From the NCBI GenBank assembly GCA_945861175.1, contig CAMATR010000006.1:1-18276 (forward strand): a DNA stretch of 18,276 bases. Direction: 5' to 3'. The DNA is from Chitinophaga pinensis. Lineage in GTDB: Bacteria > Bacteroidota > Bacteroidia > Flavobacteriales_D > Crocinitomicaceae. Of this stretch, positions 1-7,939 are shown one piece after another (position 1 is the first letter of the stretch; each line of letters starts with the position of its first letter). Under the pieces are notes generated by a model that ran no database searches, was not told the DNA's origin, and worked only from the letters and a program-made list of their open reading frames with translations. Both the position numbers and the translations under genes were made by a program.

Positions 1-66
1 AGTTTCTACAAAAAGAAAAATGCAGTTTTAGATACTGAATGGGTAAATGGCCGTCTATTCTTTTGA
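1..66 (+). CDS. C-terminal tail of a probable GNAT-family acetyltransferase (partial)
   Basis: Frame 1 is open from the window edge to a TGA at 64-66 and gives 21 residues, beginning SFYKKKNAVLDTEW and ending NGRLFF. The pattern FYkkknA-x-LD-x-EW-x-x-x-R resembles the last helix and strand of GNAT N-acetyltransferases, where a Phe-Tyr pair precedes a short loop, a Trp and an Arg. In Flavobacteriales a GNAT gene is often found beside aspartate kinase, which fits this position. Only the tail is visible, so the substrate cannot be named and the family call rests on one short motif. The next gene starts 65 bp downstream behind its own promoter-like box. Confidence 0.5.
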   Translation, partial: SFYKKKNAVLDTEWVNGRLFF

Positions 67-106
67 TTCAGCAAGATTAAAATTTTTCAGGCCTCTTTTT
101 TACTAT

Positions 107-114
107 TAATTTTG
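107..114 (+). promoter_or_regulatory. Promoter -7 box for aspartate kinase
   Basis: TAATTTTG matches the Bacteroidota -7 consensus TAnnTTTG and lies 17 bp before the ATG at 132. The -33 element is weak: TTTC at 85-88, with an 18-bp spacer, is the nearest candidate. Transcription would start near 119-121, leaving a very short leader. Confidence 0.5.
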
Positions 115-131
115 CATTAAAGTTCTAATTC

Positions 132-1406
132 ATGAAAGTATTCAAATTCGGAGGTGCTTCCGTAAAAGATCCTGCAGCTGTGCGCAATGTTTCACGCATT
201 TTGTCACTTTATGGAGGCGAAAAGTTAATAATTGTTGTTTCAGCAATGGGCAAAACGACTAATAAGCTTGAGGAAATAGTGAAAGCATCCCAGAATAGAG
301 ATCATGACATGTTTATGGAATTAGTGGATGATCTTCATGCGTTTCATAGCCAAATAATGTTGGATCTTTTTCCGGAAAAACATATTGCAGTCTATAATAA
401 TGTTCAAGAAATATTTGAAAAACTTAGAGAGCGTTTTTCAGAAGCCTTTCCTGATAATTACAGTTTTGAATACGATCAGATTGTCTCCTTAGGAGAGTTA
501 CTTTCCTCACATATTGTATCTGCGTTTTTATTTGAGCAAGGTCATTCTGTAGGATGGGCAGATGCCCGAAAAGTCATCAGAACCAATCATCACTATCAAG
601 AAGGAAATGTTGATTGGAAAAAAACGACTGATTTAATGAACGAAAGATTTACTCCTGAGTTTCAAAAAGTGGATATTCAAGTGACGCAAGGATTTATAGG
701 TCATACTGATGAGGGGTTTACTACAACCCTTGGCAGAGAGGGATCTGATTATACCGCTGGTATTTTTGCCTTTTGCGCCAATGCAGAAAGTGTCACTATT
801 TGGAAGGATGTTACGGGTATGTTAAACGCTGATCCTAAATGGTTTGATAATACTATTAAACTCGAAAGTATTTCCTTCAAAGAGGCAATAGAATTGTCTT
901 ATTATGGAGCTTCTGTAATTCATCCGAAAACCATAAAGCCACTTCAAAATAAAGGAATTCCGCTCTACGTTAGATCCTTCATCGATGTCCACCTTGAGGG
1001 AACTGTGATTCAATCCTCTATGGAAAATGATCACCTTGTGCCTTCATTTATCTTTAAAATGGATCAAGTTCTTTTCTCTTTTAGAACTCGGGATTTTTCA
1101 TTTATAGTTGAAGAAAATTTAAGTGATATTTTTGAACGTCTTGCAAATGTCAAAGCGAAAATTAATCTAATGCAGAATTCTGCACTCAATTTTTCAATTC
1201 TTTTAGATAGGAGTAAAGTTGATCCAAATGAAATCGTAGAATTATTTAAGGATTCATATGAAGTTCGCTACAATGAAGGGCTTGAATTGGTGACCATCCG
1301 TCATTATGATCAAGCAACGATTGAGCGTGTGACAGAAAACAAGGATGTTCTATTGCAACAAAAGTCTCGGCAAACTGCTCGGTTAGTAATGAAAGACAGG
1401 GGATAA
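132..1406 (+). CDS. lysC: Aspartate kinase (monofunctional)
   Basis: This enzyme phosphorylates L-aspartate with ATP, the first step toward lysine, threonine, methionine and diaminopimelate, in the cytosol. The N-terminal kinase motif KFGGAS (residues 5-10, usually KFGGTS) is followed by SLGELLS (119-125) and TLGREGSDYTA (199-209), the nucleotide and substrate site of the amino-acid kinase fold. WKDVTGMLNADP corresponds to the usual TDVDGVxTADP. At 424 residues it is slightly shorter than E. coli LysC (449). The last 130 or so residues, starting around FIFKMDQVLFSF, look like a degenerate ACT regulatory region. There is no homoserine dehydrogenase domain, so it is not a ThrA-type fusion. The ATG at 132 lies directly before the KFGG strand and behind a promoter box. 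It is transcribed alone or with the upstream GNAT-like gene. The symbol lysC is the default for this activity; which feedback inhibitor acts on it is not visible. Confidence 0.93.
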   Translation: MKVFKFGGASVKDPAAVRNVSRILSLYGGEKLIIVVSAMGKTTNKLEEIVKASQNRDHDMFMELVDDLHAFHSQIMLDLFPEKHIAVYNNVQEIFEKLRERFSEAFPDNYSFEYDQIVSLGELLSSHIVSAFLFEQGHSVGWADARKVIRTNHHYQEGNVDWKKTTDLMNERFTPEFQKVDIQVTQGFIGHTDEGFTTTLGREGSDYTAGIFAFCANAESVTIWKDVTGMLNADPKWFDNTIKLESISFKEAIELSYYGASVIHPKTIKPLQNKGIPLYVRSFIDVHLEGTVIQSSMENDHLVPSFIFKMDQVLFSFRTRDFSFIVEENLSDIFERLANVKAKINLMQNSALNFSILLDRSKVDPNEIVELFKDSYEVRYNEGLELVTIRHYDQATIERVTENKDVLLQQKSRQTARLVMKDRG

Positions 1407-1417
1407 GGAATACAAAA

Positions 1418-1433
1418 TACCTTGTTCAAGGTA
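1418..1433. promoter_or_regulatory. Perfect short palindrome upstream of feoA (candidate operator)
   Basis: Arms TACCTTG and CAAGGTA are exact inverted repeats around a 2-bp centre (TT). The palindrome lies 12 bp after the aspartate kinase stop and about 40 bp before the feoA ATG, just upstream of where the -33 region of the feoA promoter should be. The position suits a regulator binding site for the iron-uptake operon. As a hairpin it would be small and is not followed by a T-tract, so it is a poor terminator. It does not match the classic Fur or DtxR box as I know them, so the regulator is unknown. Confidence 0.4.
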
Positions 1434-1455
1434 CTTAAAAACCAGAACTTAGCCT

Positions 1456-1463
1456 TAACTTTG
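1456..1463 (+). promoter_or_regulatory. Promoter -7 box for the feo operon
   Basis: TAACTTTG matches TAnnTTTG exactly and ends 10 bp before the feoA ATG. No good TTTG is found at the -33 distance, which would be consistent with a regulated promoter. Confidence 0.5.
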
Positions 1464-1473
1464 TTTTAGAATT

Positions 1474-1716
1474 ATGCCAAAACTCTCGTCTATACTGCCA
1501 GGAACTATCGTTGTCGTTAGGGAGATATCGGACTCAGGTTTAAGGCCAAAGTTGATGGAAATGGGCGTAATTATTGGGCAGCAGTTGACAGTTTTATTTA
1601 AAGCACCATTCGGAGATCCAATCGCAGTGGATGTAAACGGTTATCTGCTTTCTCTAAGATTAGACGAGGCGGCTTTAATTCAAGTTGATGTCATTGAAAA
1701 AATAATCCCCGTTTAA
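1474..1716 (+). CDS. feoA: FeoA, small cytosolic partner of the ferrous-iron transporter
   Basis: FeoA is a small SH3-like cytosolic protein needed for full activity of the FeoB Fe(II) permease. This copy has 80 residues, about the usual length. The family pattern is clear: an N-terminal LPGTIVVVREI strand, then LRPKLMEMGVIIGQQL (the conserved L-x-x-M/L-G-x-x-x-G helix and turn), then FGDPIAVDVNGYLLSLRLDEA, the usual GDP-x-x-V-x-x-x-G-x-x-x-x-LR. In many Bacteroides the FeoA domain is fused to FeoB; here it is a separate gene with a 7-bp gap before feoB, so the two are surely co-transcribed. It has its own promoter box and a palindrome upstream that may be an operator. Confidence 0.95.
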   Translation: MPKLSSILPGTIVVVREISDSGLRPKLMEMGVIIGQQLTVLFKAPFGDPIAVDVNGYLLSLRLDEAALIQVDVIEKIIPV

Positions 1717-1723
1717 TAGCCAA

Positions 1724-3685
1724 ATGAAAATAGCATTACTGGGGAATCCGAATACTGGAAAAAGTTCAATATTCAATATGTTGACTGGAATGAGGCAACA
1801 TGTTGGGAATTTCCCAGGAGTAACGGTTGATAAAAAGTTTGGAATTGTTCGGGTTGGAGACGAAGACCATACAATTATAGACTTTCCCGGTACTTACAGT
1901 TTATATCCGAGATCCAAAGATGAACATGTGGTTTACGATGTGCTATCAGATAAAAACCATGTTGACTATCCTGATCTTGCAATTGTGGTTATAGATCAAT
2001 CTAATTTAAAAAGAAATTTATTTTTATTCACGCAGATATATGACTTAAAAATACCAACTGTTTTGGTTTTGAATATGTCGGACATCTCCGCGCGTAAAGG
2101 AATACAAATAGATATAAATAGTTTAAACAAAACTTTTCCTTCAGCACTCATTGTTAGTACTACGGCAAAAATAGGACTAGGAAAGGAACGTTTAATCAAG
2201 GCAATCCAAGAAGTTATAGATAAATCATGTGAAAATTATTTTCTTGAAAATGCCTGCATCTGCCCAATTGATGATCAGAATTGTCAGGAAAAAGAAGCCG
2301 ATAAAAGATACGAAATCATAAATGAGCTGATTACAAAAGTTCAGTCCTTTAGTAATATTCAAGAAAAAGAAAGTACCCATGCAATAGCTTTAGACAGAAT
2401 ATTGGTACATCCTGTTTTTGGGTACCTCATTTTTGCTTTTGTTTTGATGGTGATATTTCAATTTATCTTTGCATTTGCCGCCTATCCTATGGATTTTATC
2501 GATAGTTCTTTTGCGCAAATGAGTGGATTTTTATCGGCGTCACTTCCGAGTGGGGTATTTGCCGATTTGCTAACTCAGGGAATCATACCAGGCATTGGGG
2601 GGGTGGTTGTATTTATCCCTCAAATTGCCTTGTTATTTTTCTTTCTCGCTATACTTGAAGAAAGCGGTTATCTCGCAAGAGTGGTCTTTATTATGGATAG
2701 AATTATGAGACCCCTCGGACTCAATGGAAAAAGTGTTGTCCCATTATTATCAAGCGCTGCATGTGCCATTCCTGGTATTATGGCAACCCGCACAATTGCT
2801 GATTGGAAAGAGCGTATGATTACAATTCTTGTTGCACCAATTATAAGTTGCAGTGCAAGAATTCCTGTTTTTACATTGCTAATTTCCTTAGTCATTCCGA
2901 AACAAAAAATATTCGGATTGTTAAGTCTGCAGGGTCTAGTTTTATTTTCCCTCTATGCGTTAGGAGTTGTATCGGCACTTCTTGTTGCTGCTGTTCTGAA
3001 ATTTTTAATTAAATCAAAAGAAAAGGGTTATTTACTTCTTGAATTACCAACCTTTAAATCACCAATATGGAAGAATGTTGGGCTTACCGTTTTATTTAAA
3101 ATTAGGGTTTTTGTTACCGATGCAGGTAAAGTGATTCTTGCGATATCAATTATTCTATGGATGTTAGCTACATATGGTCCAATAAATCGCATGGCAGCCG
3201 CTGAAAAAAACATTAAAAAACAAGCAGTGCAAAAACATTGGACTATTCAAGAGACAAATCAAAAATTAGCATCTATTAAACTTGAAAATTCTTACATTGG
3301 AATTATGGGGAAAAGTATTCAACCTATTATTGCCCCTTTGGGGTATGATTGGAAAATAGGAATTTCTTTGATAACGTCTTTTGCAGCAAGGGAAGTTTTT
3401 GTTGGTTCACTTGCAACTATATATTCAGTCAATAGTGAAGAAAACGGAAATATGCGATTAATCGACCGCATGCGTTCTGAAAAACGGGCAGATGGTAAAC
3501 CAGTTTATTCATTAGCTTCCGGAGTTTCACTGATGGTTTTCTATGTGTATGCTATGCAATGCATGGCAACTCTTGCAGTTGTGAAAAGAGAAACTAAAAG
3601 TTGGATATGGCCACTAATTCAAATTGGATTTATGGGTATTTTAGCTTATTTGGGTGCGTTAATTACTTTTAACTTATTGGGATGA
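1724..3685 (+). CDS. feoB: FeoB, GTPase-linked Fe(II) permease
   Basis: FeoB carries ferrous iron across the inner membrane and has a cytosolic G domain. All G motifs are present: G1 GNPNTGKSS (7-15), G2 Thr34 in FPGVTVDKK, G3 DFPG (53-56), G4 NMSD (117-120) and a G5-like STTAK (145-149). The membrane part begins near residue 228. It has both Gate motifs, the first around GIGGVVVFIPQIALLFFFLA and LSSAACAIPGIMATRTI, the second around PLGYDWKIGISL and FAAREVFVGSLATIYS. Length is 653, shorter than E. coli FeoB (773). Unusually, four cysteines (169, 178, 180, 187) cluster in the stretch between the G domain and the first membrane helix. The TGA stop overlaps the ATG of the next small gene. Confidence 0.97.
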   Translation: MKIALLGNPNTGKSSIFNMLTGMRQHVGNFPGVTVDKKFGIVRVGDEDHTIIDFPGTYSLYPRSKDEHVVYDVLSDKNHVDYPDLAIVVIDQSNLKRNLFLFTQIYDLKIPTVLVLNMSDISARKGIQIDINSLNKTFPSALIVSTTAKIGLGKERLIKAIQEVIDKSCENYFLENACICPIDDQNCQEKEADKRYEIINELITKVQSFSNIQEKESTHAIALDRILVHPVFGYLIFAFVLMVIFQFIFAFAAYPMDFIDSSFAQMSGFLSASLPSGVFADLLTQGIIPGIGGVVVFIPQIALLFFFLAILEESGYLARVVFIMDRIMRPLGLNGKSVVPLLSSAACAIPGIMATRTIADWKERMITILVAPIISCSARIPVFTLLISLVIPKQKIFGLLSLQGLVLFSLYALGVVSALLVAAVLKFLIKSKEKGYLLLELPTFKSPIWKNVGLTVLFKIRVFVTDAGKVILAISIILWMLATYGPINRMAAAEKNIKKQAVQKHWTIQETNQKLASIKLENSYIGIMGKSIQPIIAPLGYDWKIGISLITSFAAREVFVGSLATIYSVNSEENGNMRLIDRMRSEKRADGKPVYSLASGVSLMVFYVYAMQCMATLAVVKRETKSWIWPLIQIGFMGILAYLGALITFNLLG

Positions 3686-3840
3686 CACAAGAAATACTTG
3701 TAGTAATAGCTATTTTTGGAGCGGTCTTTTTTCTGGGGAGAAAGATGTATATTCGTTTTTTTAAGCGTGCGACCAAGTGCGATGGGTGTGCGATAAATAA
3801 ATCTTCAAACCAAAGTCAATGGCCCCCAGAGATTTCTTGA
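3682..3840 (+). CDS. FeoB-associated Cys-containing membrane protein (small)
   Basis: The ATG overlaps the feoB stop codon as ATGA, a sign of translational coupling. The 52-residue product has one N-terminal membrane helix (about residues 4-19, ILVVIAIFGAVFFLG), then a basic stretch, then C33-x2-C36 in TKCDGCAIN, and a polar tail ending PPEIS. This is the layout of the short FeoB-associated Cys-rich membrane proteins often encoded right after feoB. Their exact role is not settled; an accessory or metal-handling role in Fe(II) uptake is likely. The last 25 bp (3816-3840) overlap the 3' end of the convergent transporter gene on the other strand. The gene is easily missed because of its size. 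Confidence 0.85.
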   Translation: MTQEILVVIAIFGAVFFLGRKMYIRFFKRATKCDGCAINKSSNQSQWPPEIS

Positions 3841-5240
3841 TCAAAGGAAATACCTTTTTGTTTTAGTAATCTACCAACATAGACAGCAAAGAAGACTAAG
3901 TAAGCAAAACAGGCCACACCCACCCAATATGAATGCTGGATTCCCAGCATCTTTTCATTGGATAAAGCGCCTTGAGTTAAAGAGATTACTCCACCCCCCA
4001 TAATCATCATAATTAATAAACTGGAGGCAGTATTCGTTTTGTCACCCATTCCGGCAATACCCAATGTGAATATGCATGGCCATAGGGTACTACAGAATAA
4101 TCCTACGGATATAAATGCAAAAACACTCGTCATACCACTTGAAAATATTCCAATTAACAAAGCTAAAATCCCTAGCACAGAATAAAGTACTAATTGCTTT
4201 GCTGGTTTCCCCTCACTTACTGCATCAGCAACAGCTAGGACAACAACTATCAATAGATACGGGTATAATTCTTGAATTGAATGCCCTCCAATAATATTAG
4301 CAAATGCAAACACCCCAAACGCCGCGAATGGCAGTAATAGGCTTAGTTTCAATTTTGTTGTCTCATTTAAGTCAAAAGCGCCTGCCGCAGATGTCCACCT
4401 TCCAATCATTAAACTTGCCCAAAATAGAGAAACATAGGGCGCGACTGCACTTTCAGGCGTACCAAGCTTTTGCTTCATAAATTCTGGAAGATTACTTGCC
4501 GTTGAAACCTCTACTCCTACATATAAGAAAATCGCAATCATACCCAATATAACTTGGGGATGCTTCATTGTTTCTATGATTTGACCGCCTTTATTTTCTA
4601 CTGCTTCTCCAATTCTGTCTGGTACAGATGACAGTTTAAAGAAGATTGCAGCGATAATAAAAGTAACCCCTAGAACCAAATAAGGAATTTGCACCGCCTC
4701 TATATTTAGTGATTGATCAGGATTTGAAATACCACCAAAAATTGCAAATGATACGATAACAGGGCCGATAGTTGTTCCAACATTATTTATTCCACCAGCG
4801 AGACTCAGTCGCATATTACCTTTTGAAGGATCTCCCATTTGAATTGCTAATGGATTTGCTGCAATTTGTTGTAACGAAAAACCAAGACCTACGATGAAGA
4901 GCCCACTTATGAGAAGTGGGAACGATGCATTATTCGAAGCAGGAATAAACAAGAGTGTCCCGCAAGCAGAAACAACTAGCCCCAATGCCAGGCCATTTCG
5001 ATAGCCTATTTTATTAAGTATATCTCTTTTAAGCAATGCCGAGATTAAAAAATAAAGAATCGAACCAACGGTATAGGCTACATAAAAAGCGAATGAAATC
5101 ATTTGAGATTGCATTTGACTTAGATTAAGTGCTTTTTTGAAAACTGGAATTAAGATATCGTTGCTTGCGGCCACGAAACCCCAAAAAAAGAAAATAACGA
5201 TAAGTGTAATGAATGAACTGCCTTTAGTTTTAATGGACAT
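3816..5240 (-). CDS. MFS sugar transporter of the FHS (FucP/GluP-like) family
   Basis: This is an inner-membrane proton-coupled symporter of 474 residues with about 12 predicted membrane helices. Near the N-terminus, the first helix FFFWGFVAASNDILIPVFKK matches the family's NDILIP-x-x-K signature. Further on, SLQQIAANPLAIQMGDP and RLSLAGGINNVGTTIGP are diagnostic of the fucose/glucose/galactose-H+ symporter group. The central loop between helices 6 and 7 (around PDRIGEAVENKGGQIIETMK) is cytosolic and charged. The substrate is probably a monosaccharide but cannot be fixed from sequence. The start ATG lies 35 bp after the dxs stop on the same strand, so the two may be co-transcribed. A TATCTTTC box (5253-5260) 12 bp before the ATG is a weak private promoter candidate. 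Its 3' end overlaps the small feo gene. Confidence 0.9.
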   Translation of the reverse strand: MSIKTKGSSFITLIVIFFFWGFVAASNDILIPVFKKALNLSQMQSQMISFAFYVAYTVGSILYFLISALLKRDILNKIGYRNGLALGLVVSACGTLLFIPASNNASFPLLISGLFIVGLGFSLQQIAANPLAIQMGDPSKGNMRLSLAGGINNVGTTIGPVIVSFAIFGGISNPDQSLNIEAVQIPYLVLGVTFIIAAIFFKLSSVPDRIGEAVENKGGQIIETMKHPQVILGMIAIFLYVGVEVSTASNLPEFMKQKLGTPESAVAPYVSLFWASLMIGRWTSAAGAFDLNETTKLKLSLLLPFAAFGVFAFANIIGGHSIQELYPYLLIVVVLAVADAVSEGKPAKQLVLYSVLGILALLIGIFSSGMTSVFAFISVGLFCSTLWPCIFTLGIAGMGDKTNTASSLLIMMIMGGGVISLTQGALSNEKMLGIQHSYWVGVACFAYLVFFAVYVGRLLKQKGISFDQEISGGH

Positions 5241-5275
5241 AGGTTTTTTTCGGAAAGATAGAAAAATTGAAAAGT

Positions 5276-7231
5276 CTATGAAGCTGATTGCTCCAATTTA
5301 TTTGCACTTACCGATATGAGTAACAATTTTTTTATAGCTTTAAGGATACCAGTGCTATCAAATCCACATTGCGCCCAGAGCTCTTCTTGTGTGCCATGAT
5401 GAACATATTCATCAGCTATTCCTAAACGCACGACTTCAGCTGAATATCCTTGGTCAACCATGAATTCAATAACGGCAGAACCAAAACCACCCATAAGGCA
5501 TCCGTCTTCAACAGTAATGACTTTTTTGAATTTAGAGAAAACTTCGTGAAGCATTACTTCATCTATCGGTTTTACAAAGCGCATATCGTAATGAGCAACA
5601 GAGACCCCATATTCTTTCATTTGTTCAGTTGCTTTTTGGGCAAAGTTCCCGGGATGGCCAATTGTTAAGATCGCTAAATCTTCACCAGAATTGAGTTTTC
5701 TACCCGTACCAACTTTTATTTTCTTCATGACTGTTTTCCATTCTGTCATGACGCCATTTCCGCGGGGGTATCGAATAGAGAAGGGCCCCATGTTTTCTTG
5801 CTGTGCAGTATACATAAGATTTCTCAACTCAGCCTCATTCATAGGAGCTGAAACAATCATATTTGGTATGCTACGCATGTATGATAAATCGTAAGCACCA
5901 TGATGCGTTGCGCCATCTGCACCAACAAGACCTCCTCGGTCCAAACAAAACACGACATTCAAATTTTGAATAGCTACATCATGCAAGACTTGATCATAAG
6001 CGCGCTGCATGAAGGAAGAATAAATATTACAAAAAGGAATAAGTCCTTGGGTAGCCATTCCTGCCGATACAGTAACTGCATGCTGTTCAGCAATACCCAC
6101 GTCAAATGCCCTTTTAGGCATTGCTTCCATCATAATATTAAGTGAACAGCCAGATGGCATTGCTGGAGTAATACCAACGATTTTATTATTTTTCTCAGCT
6201 AATTCAACAATAGTATGACCAAAAACATCTTGGTATTTTGGCGGTTGAGGGGATTTAGGAACTACTTTAACGATTTCTCCAGTGTCTTTATTGAAAACTC
6301 CAGGAGCATGCCATTTAGTCGGATTTCCTTCTTCTGAATATTTATATCCTGCTCCTTTCCGGGTTATGCAATGCAATAGTTTTGGCCCAGGGATATCTTT
6401 TAAATCTTCTAAAACTTTCGCTAAACCAATCACATCATGACCATCAACAGGACCGAAATAACGGAAGTTCAATGATTCGAATAAATTACTTTGTTTAAGT
6501 AAGGATGACTTTAAAGCCGTTGATATTTTTGAAGCAACAGACTGGGCATCAGGACCAAACTTAGATATCTTTCCTAAAAGATTCCAAACATCATCTTTTA
6601 CTTTATTGTAAGTATGAGAGGTAGTAATATCAGTCAAATATTCTTTTAAGGCTCCAACATTGGGATCAATTGACATGCAATTGTCATTGAGAATAACTAA
6701 AAGATTGGCATCTTTTTCAAAGCCAGCATGGTTCAGTCCCTCAAAGGCCAGGCCTGCAGTCATAGCACCATCACCGATAACCGCAATGTGCTGACGATTT
6801 TTTTCACCTTTGTGTTTACTTGCTAAAGCCATTCCCAAAGCAGCGGAAATAGAGGTAGACGAGTGACCAACGCCAAATGTATCGAATTCACTTTCGGATC
6901 GTTTTGGGAATCCTGACATTCCACCCATTAAACGATTTGTATGAAAATGTTCTCTTCTACCCGTCAAGATTTTATGACCGTATGCTTGATGACCAACATC
7001 CCAAACCAATTGATCGTAAGGTGTATTGAACACATAATGAAGGGCTACAGTCAATTCTACCACCCCCAAGCTAGCACCAAAATGACTATTACCTATTTCT
7101 GAAATCACATCAATGATGTACTGACGAACTTCATCAGAAACCTGCGGTAAATCATCAACATTGAACTTAGAACGAAGATCCGAAGGGATTTCGATCTGTT
7201 CTAATAAGGGTCCTGCTTTGTATTGTGCCAT
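5276..7231 (-). CDS. dxs: 1-deoxy-D-xylulose-5-phosphate synthase
   Basis: DXS joins pyruvate and glyceraldehyde-3-phosphate, with thiamine diphosphate, in the first step of the MEP isoprenoid pathway. From the ATG at 7231 the protein has 651 residues, close to the usual 620-640. Visible motifs are SHFGAS near the N-terminus, VWDVGHQAYGHK, FGVGHSSTSISAALGMA, the thiamine-diphosphate motif GDGAMTAG (153-160) with NDN about 24 residues later, GPVDGHD, the GIAEQHAVTVSAGMA block with the activating Glu, and RGGLVGADGATHHGAYDLSY of the pyrimidine domain. I chose ATG 7231 over the in-frame TTG at 7249 because that TTG is part of the promoter -7 box. It heads a possible two-gene unit with the downstream transporter and is divergent from the sigma-factor gene. 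Confidence 0.96.
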   Translation of the reverse strand: MAQYKAGPLLEQIEIPSDLRSKFNVDDLPQVSDEVRQYIIDVISEIGNSHFGASLGVVELTVALHYVFNTPYDQLVWDVGHQAYGHKILTGRREHFHTNRLMGGMSGFPKRSESEFDTFGVGHSSTSISAALGMALASKHKGEKNRQHIAVIGDGAMTAGLAFEGLNHAGFEKDANLLVILNDNCMSIDPNVGALKEYLTDITTSHTYNKVKDDVWNLLGKISKFGPDAQSVASKISTALKSSLLKQSNLFESLNFRYFGPVDGHDVIGLAKVLEDLKDIPGPKLLHCITRKGAGYKYSEEGNPTKWHAPGVFNKDTGEIVKVVPKSPQPPKYQDVFGHTIVELAEKNNKIVGITPAMPSGCSLNIMMEAMPKRAFDVGIAEQHAVTVSAGMATQGLIPFCNIYSSFMQRAYDQVLHDVAIQNLNVVFCLDRGGLVGADGATHHGAYDLSYMRSIPNMIVSAPMNEAELRNLMYTAQQENMGPFSIRYPRGNGVMTEWKTVMKKIKVGTGRKLNSGEDLAILTIGHPGNFAQKATEQMKEYGVSVAHYDMRFVKPIDEVMLHEVFSKFKKVITVEDGCLMGGFGSAVIEFMVDQGYSAEVVRLGIADEYVHHGTQEELWAQCGFDSTGILKAIKKLLLISVSANKLEQSAS

Positions 7232-7246
7232 AGTTGCGTAAGTATG

Positions 7247-7278
7247 CAAAGATAAAGCTTATTGATTGAACTAACAAA
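7247..7278 (-). promoter_or_regulatory. Promoter of dxs
   Basis: Read on the minus strand, TTTG (7278-7275) and TATCTTTG (7254-7247) are separated by 20 bp, a full match to the Bacteroidota -33/-7 promoter. It is among the best in the window. The ATG at 7231 is 15 bp downstream, so the leader is about 10 nt. Confidence 0.75.
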
Positions 7279-7358
7279 TGGGGTATTTATTTTGTTCAGT
7301 CTTTATCATGGCTTGGATTCAAATTTTATTTTATTTTCATAATGGATGTAACTTTTTT

Positions 7359-7366
7359 TAGTTTTG
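7359..7366 (+). promoter_or_regulatory. Promoter -7 box of the sigma-factor gene
   Basis: TAGTTTTG matches TAnnTTTG. TTTC at 7335-7338, with a 20-bp spacer, is a near match for the -33 element. Together with the dxs promoter it fills the 174-bp divergent intergenic region. The start at 7406 leaves a leader of roughly 35 nt. Confidence 0.5.
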
Positions 7367-7405
7367 GTACACTTACAAGATACAGACACTTGTTTAAGGG
7401 TAACA

Positions 7406-7939
7406 ATGAAATCAGGACAACAAGACCATTTTCTAAAACTCTACGAACCAATTCATGATAGGTTTGAACGCTTCTGCAGGGCTAGGGTTTATGGCCAAAT
7501 GGATTACCGCGAACTCATGAGTGAATCCATTCTTATTGCTTTTGAAAAAATGCACACCCTGAGATCAGAACAGGCCTTTTTGTCTTTTTTGTTTGGAATA
7601 AGTGTTCGAATTTTGAGTAATCAGCGCCGAAAGAAAAAGGTTGTTACTTTTCAAGATGAATCTCTGATTCAAAAGGTGGAGGACAATAGAAATCGCCCTG
7701 ACGAAGATGCGGATGTCTATTTTTTATATCAGGTGTTGGCTTTATTACCCGTTGTTCAAAAGGAGAGCCTAATTTTGTTCGAGATAGCTGGATTTAATAT
7801 CAGAGAAATCGCTGGAATTCAGCAAGCTTCAGAATCCGCAGTAAAACAGCGTTTAAAAAGAGGCAGGCAGAAACTTACCGAGATCCTGCATAATGAGTCC
7901 AACATAAAAACAGAGGAGGTCACACATGGAGAAGCTTGA
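7406..7939 (+). CDS. RNA polymerase sigma factor, ECF-like
   Basis: This sigma-70-family factor would direct RNA polymerase to a specific promoter set. From the ATG at 7406 it has 177 residues with only regions 2 and 4, the ECF layout. Region 2 runs from about DYRELMSESILIAFEKM to the basic NQRRKKKVV. Region 4 covers ALLPVVQKESLILFEIAGFN and the helix-turn-helix REIAGIQQASESAVKQRLKR. The in-frame TTG at 7364 is rejected as start because it is the end of the -7 box TAGTTTTG. The last 14 bp overlap the next gene, which encodes a single-pass membrane protein, so the pair is coupled and looks like a sigma/anti-sigma unit. The regulon is unknown. Confidence 0.88.
   Translation: MKSGQQDHFLKLYEPIHDRFERFCRARVYGQMDYRELMSESILIAFEKMHTLRSEQAFLSFLFGISVRILSNQRRKKKVVTFQDESLIQKVEDNRNRPDEDADVYFLYQVLALLPVVQKESLILFEIAGFNIREIAGIQQASESAVKQRLKRGRQKLTEILHNESNIKTEEVTHGEA
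7914..7919 (+). promoter_or_regulatory. Strong Shine-Dalgarno for the SUMF1-domain gene
   Basis: AGGAGG lies 6 bp before the ATG at 7926, inside the end of the sigma-factor gene. Such a full match is uncommon in Bacteroidota and fixes the start. It suggests independent, strong initiation on top of coupling. Confidence 0.6.

Noticed and set aside
1418..1433. Palindrome after aspartate kinase as a rho-independent terminator.
   Set aside because: The stem is short with almost no loop, it has only moderate GC, and no T-tract follows on the plus strand.
2597..2603. Run of seven G in feoB as a possible phase-variation tract.
   Set aside because: The run encodes part of the conserved GIGGVVVF gate motif and the frame is intact on both sides. 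Nothing else suggests switching.
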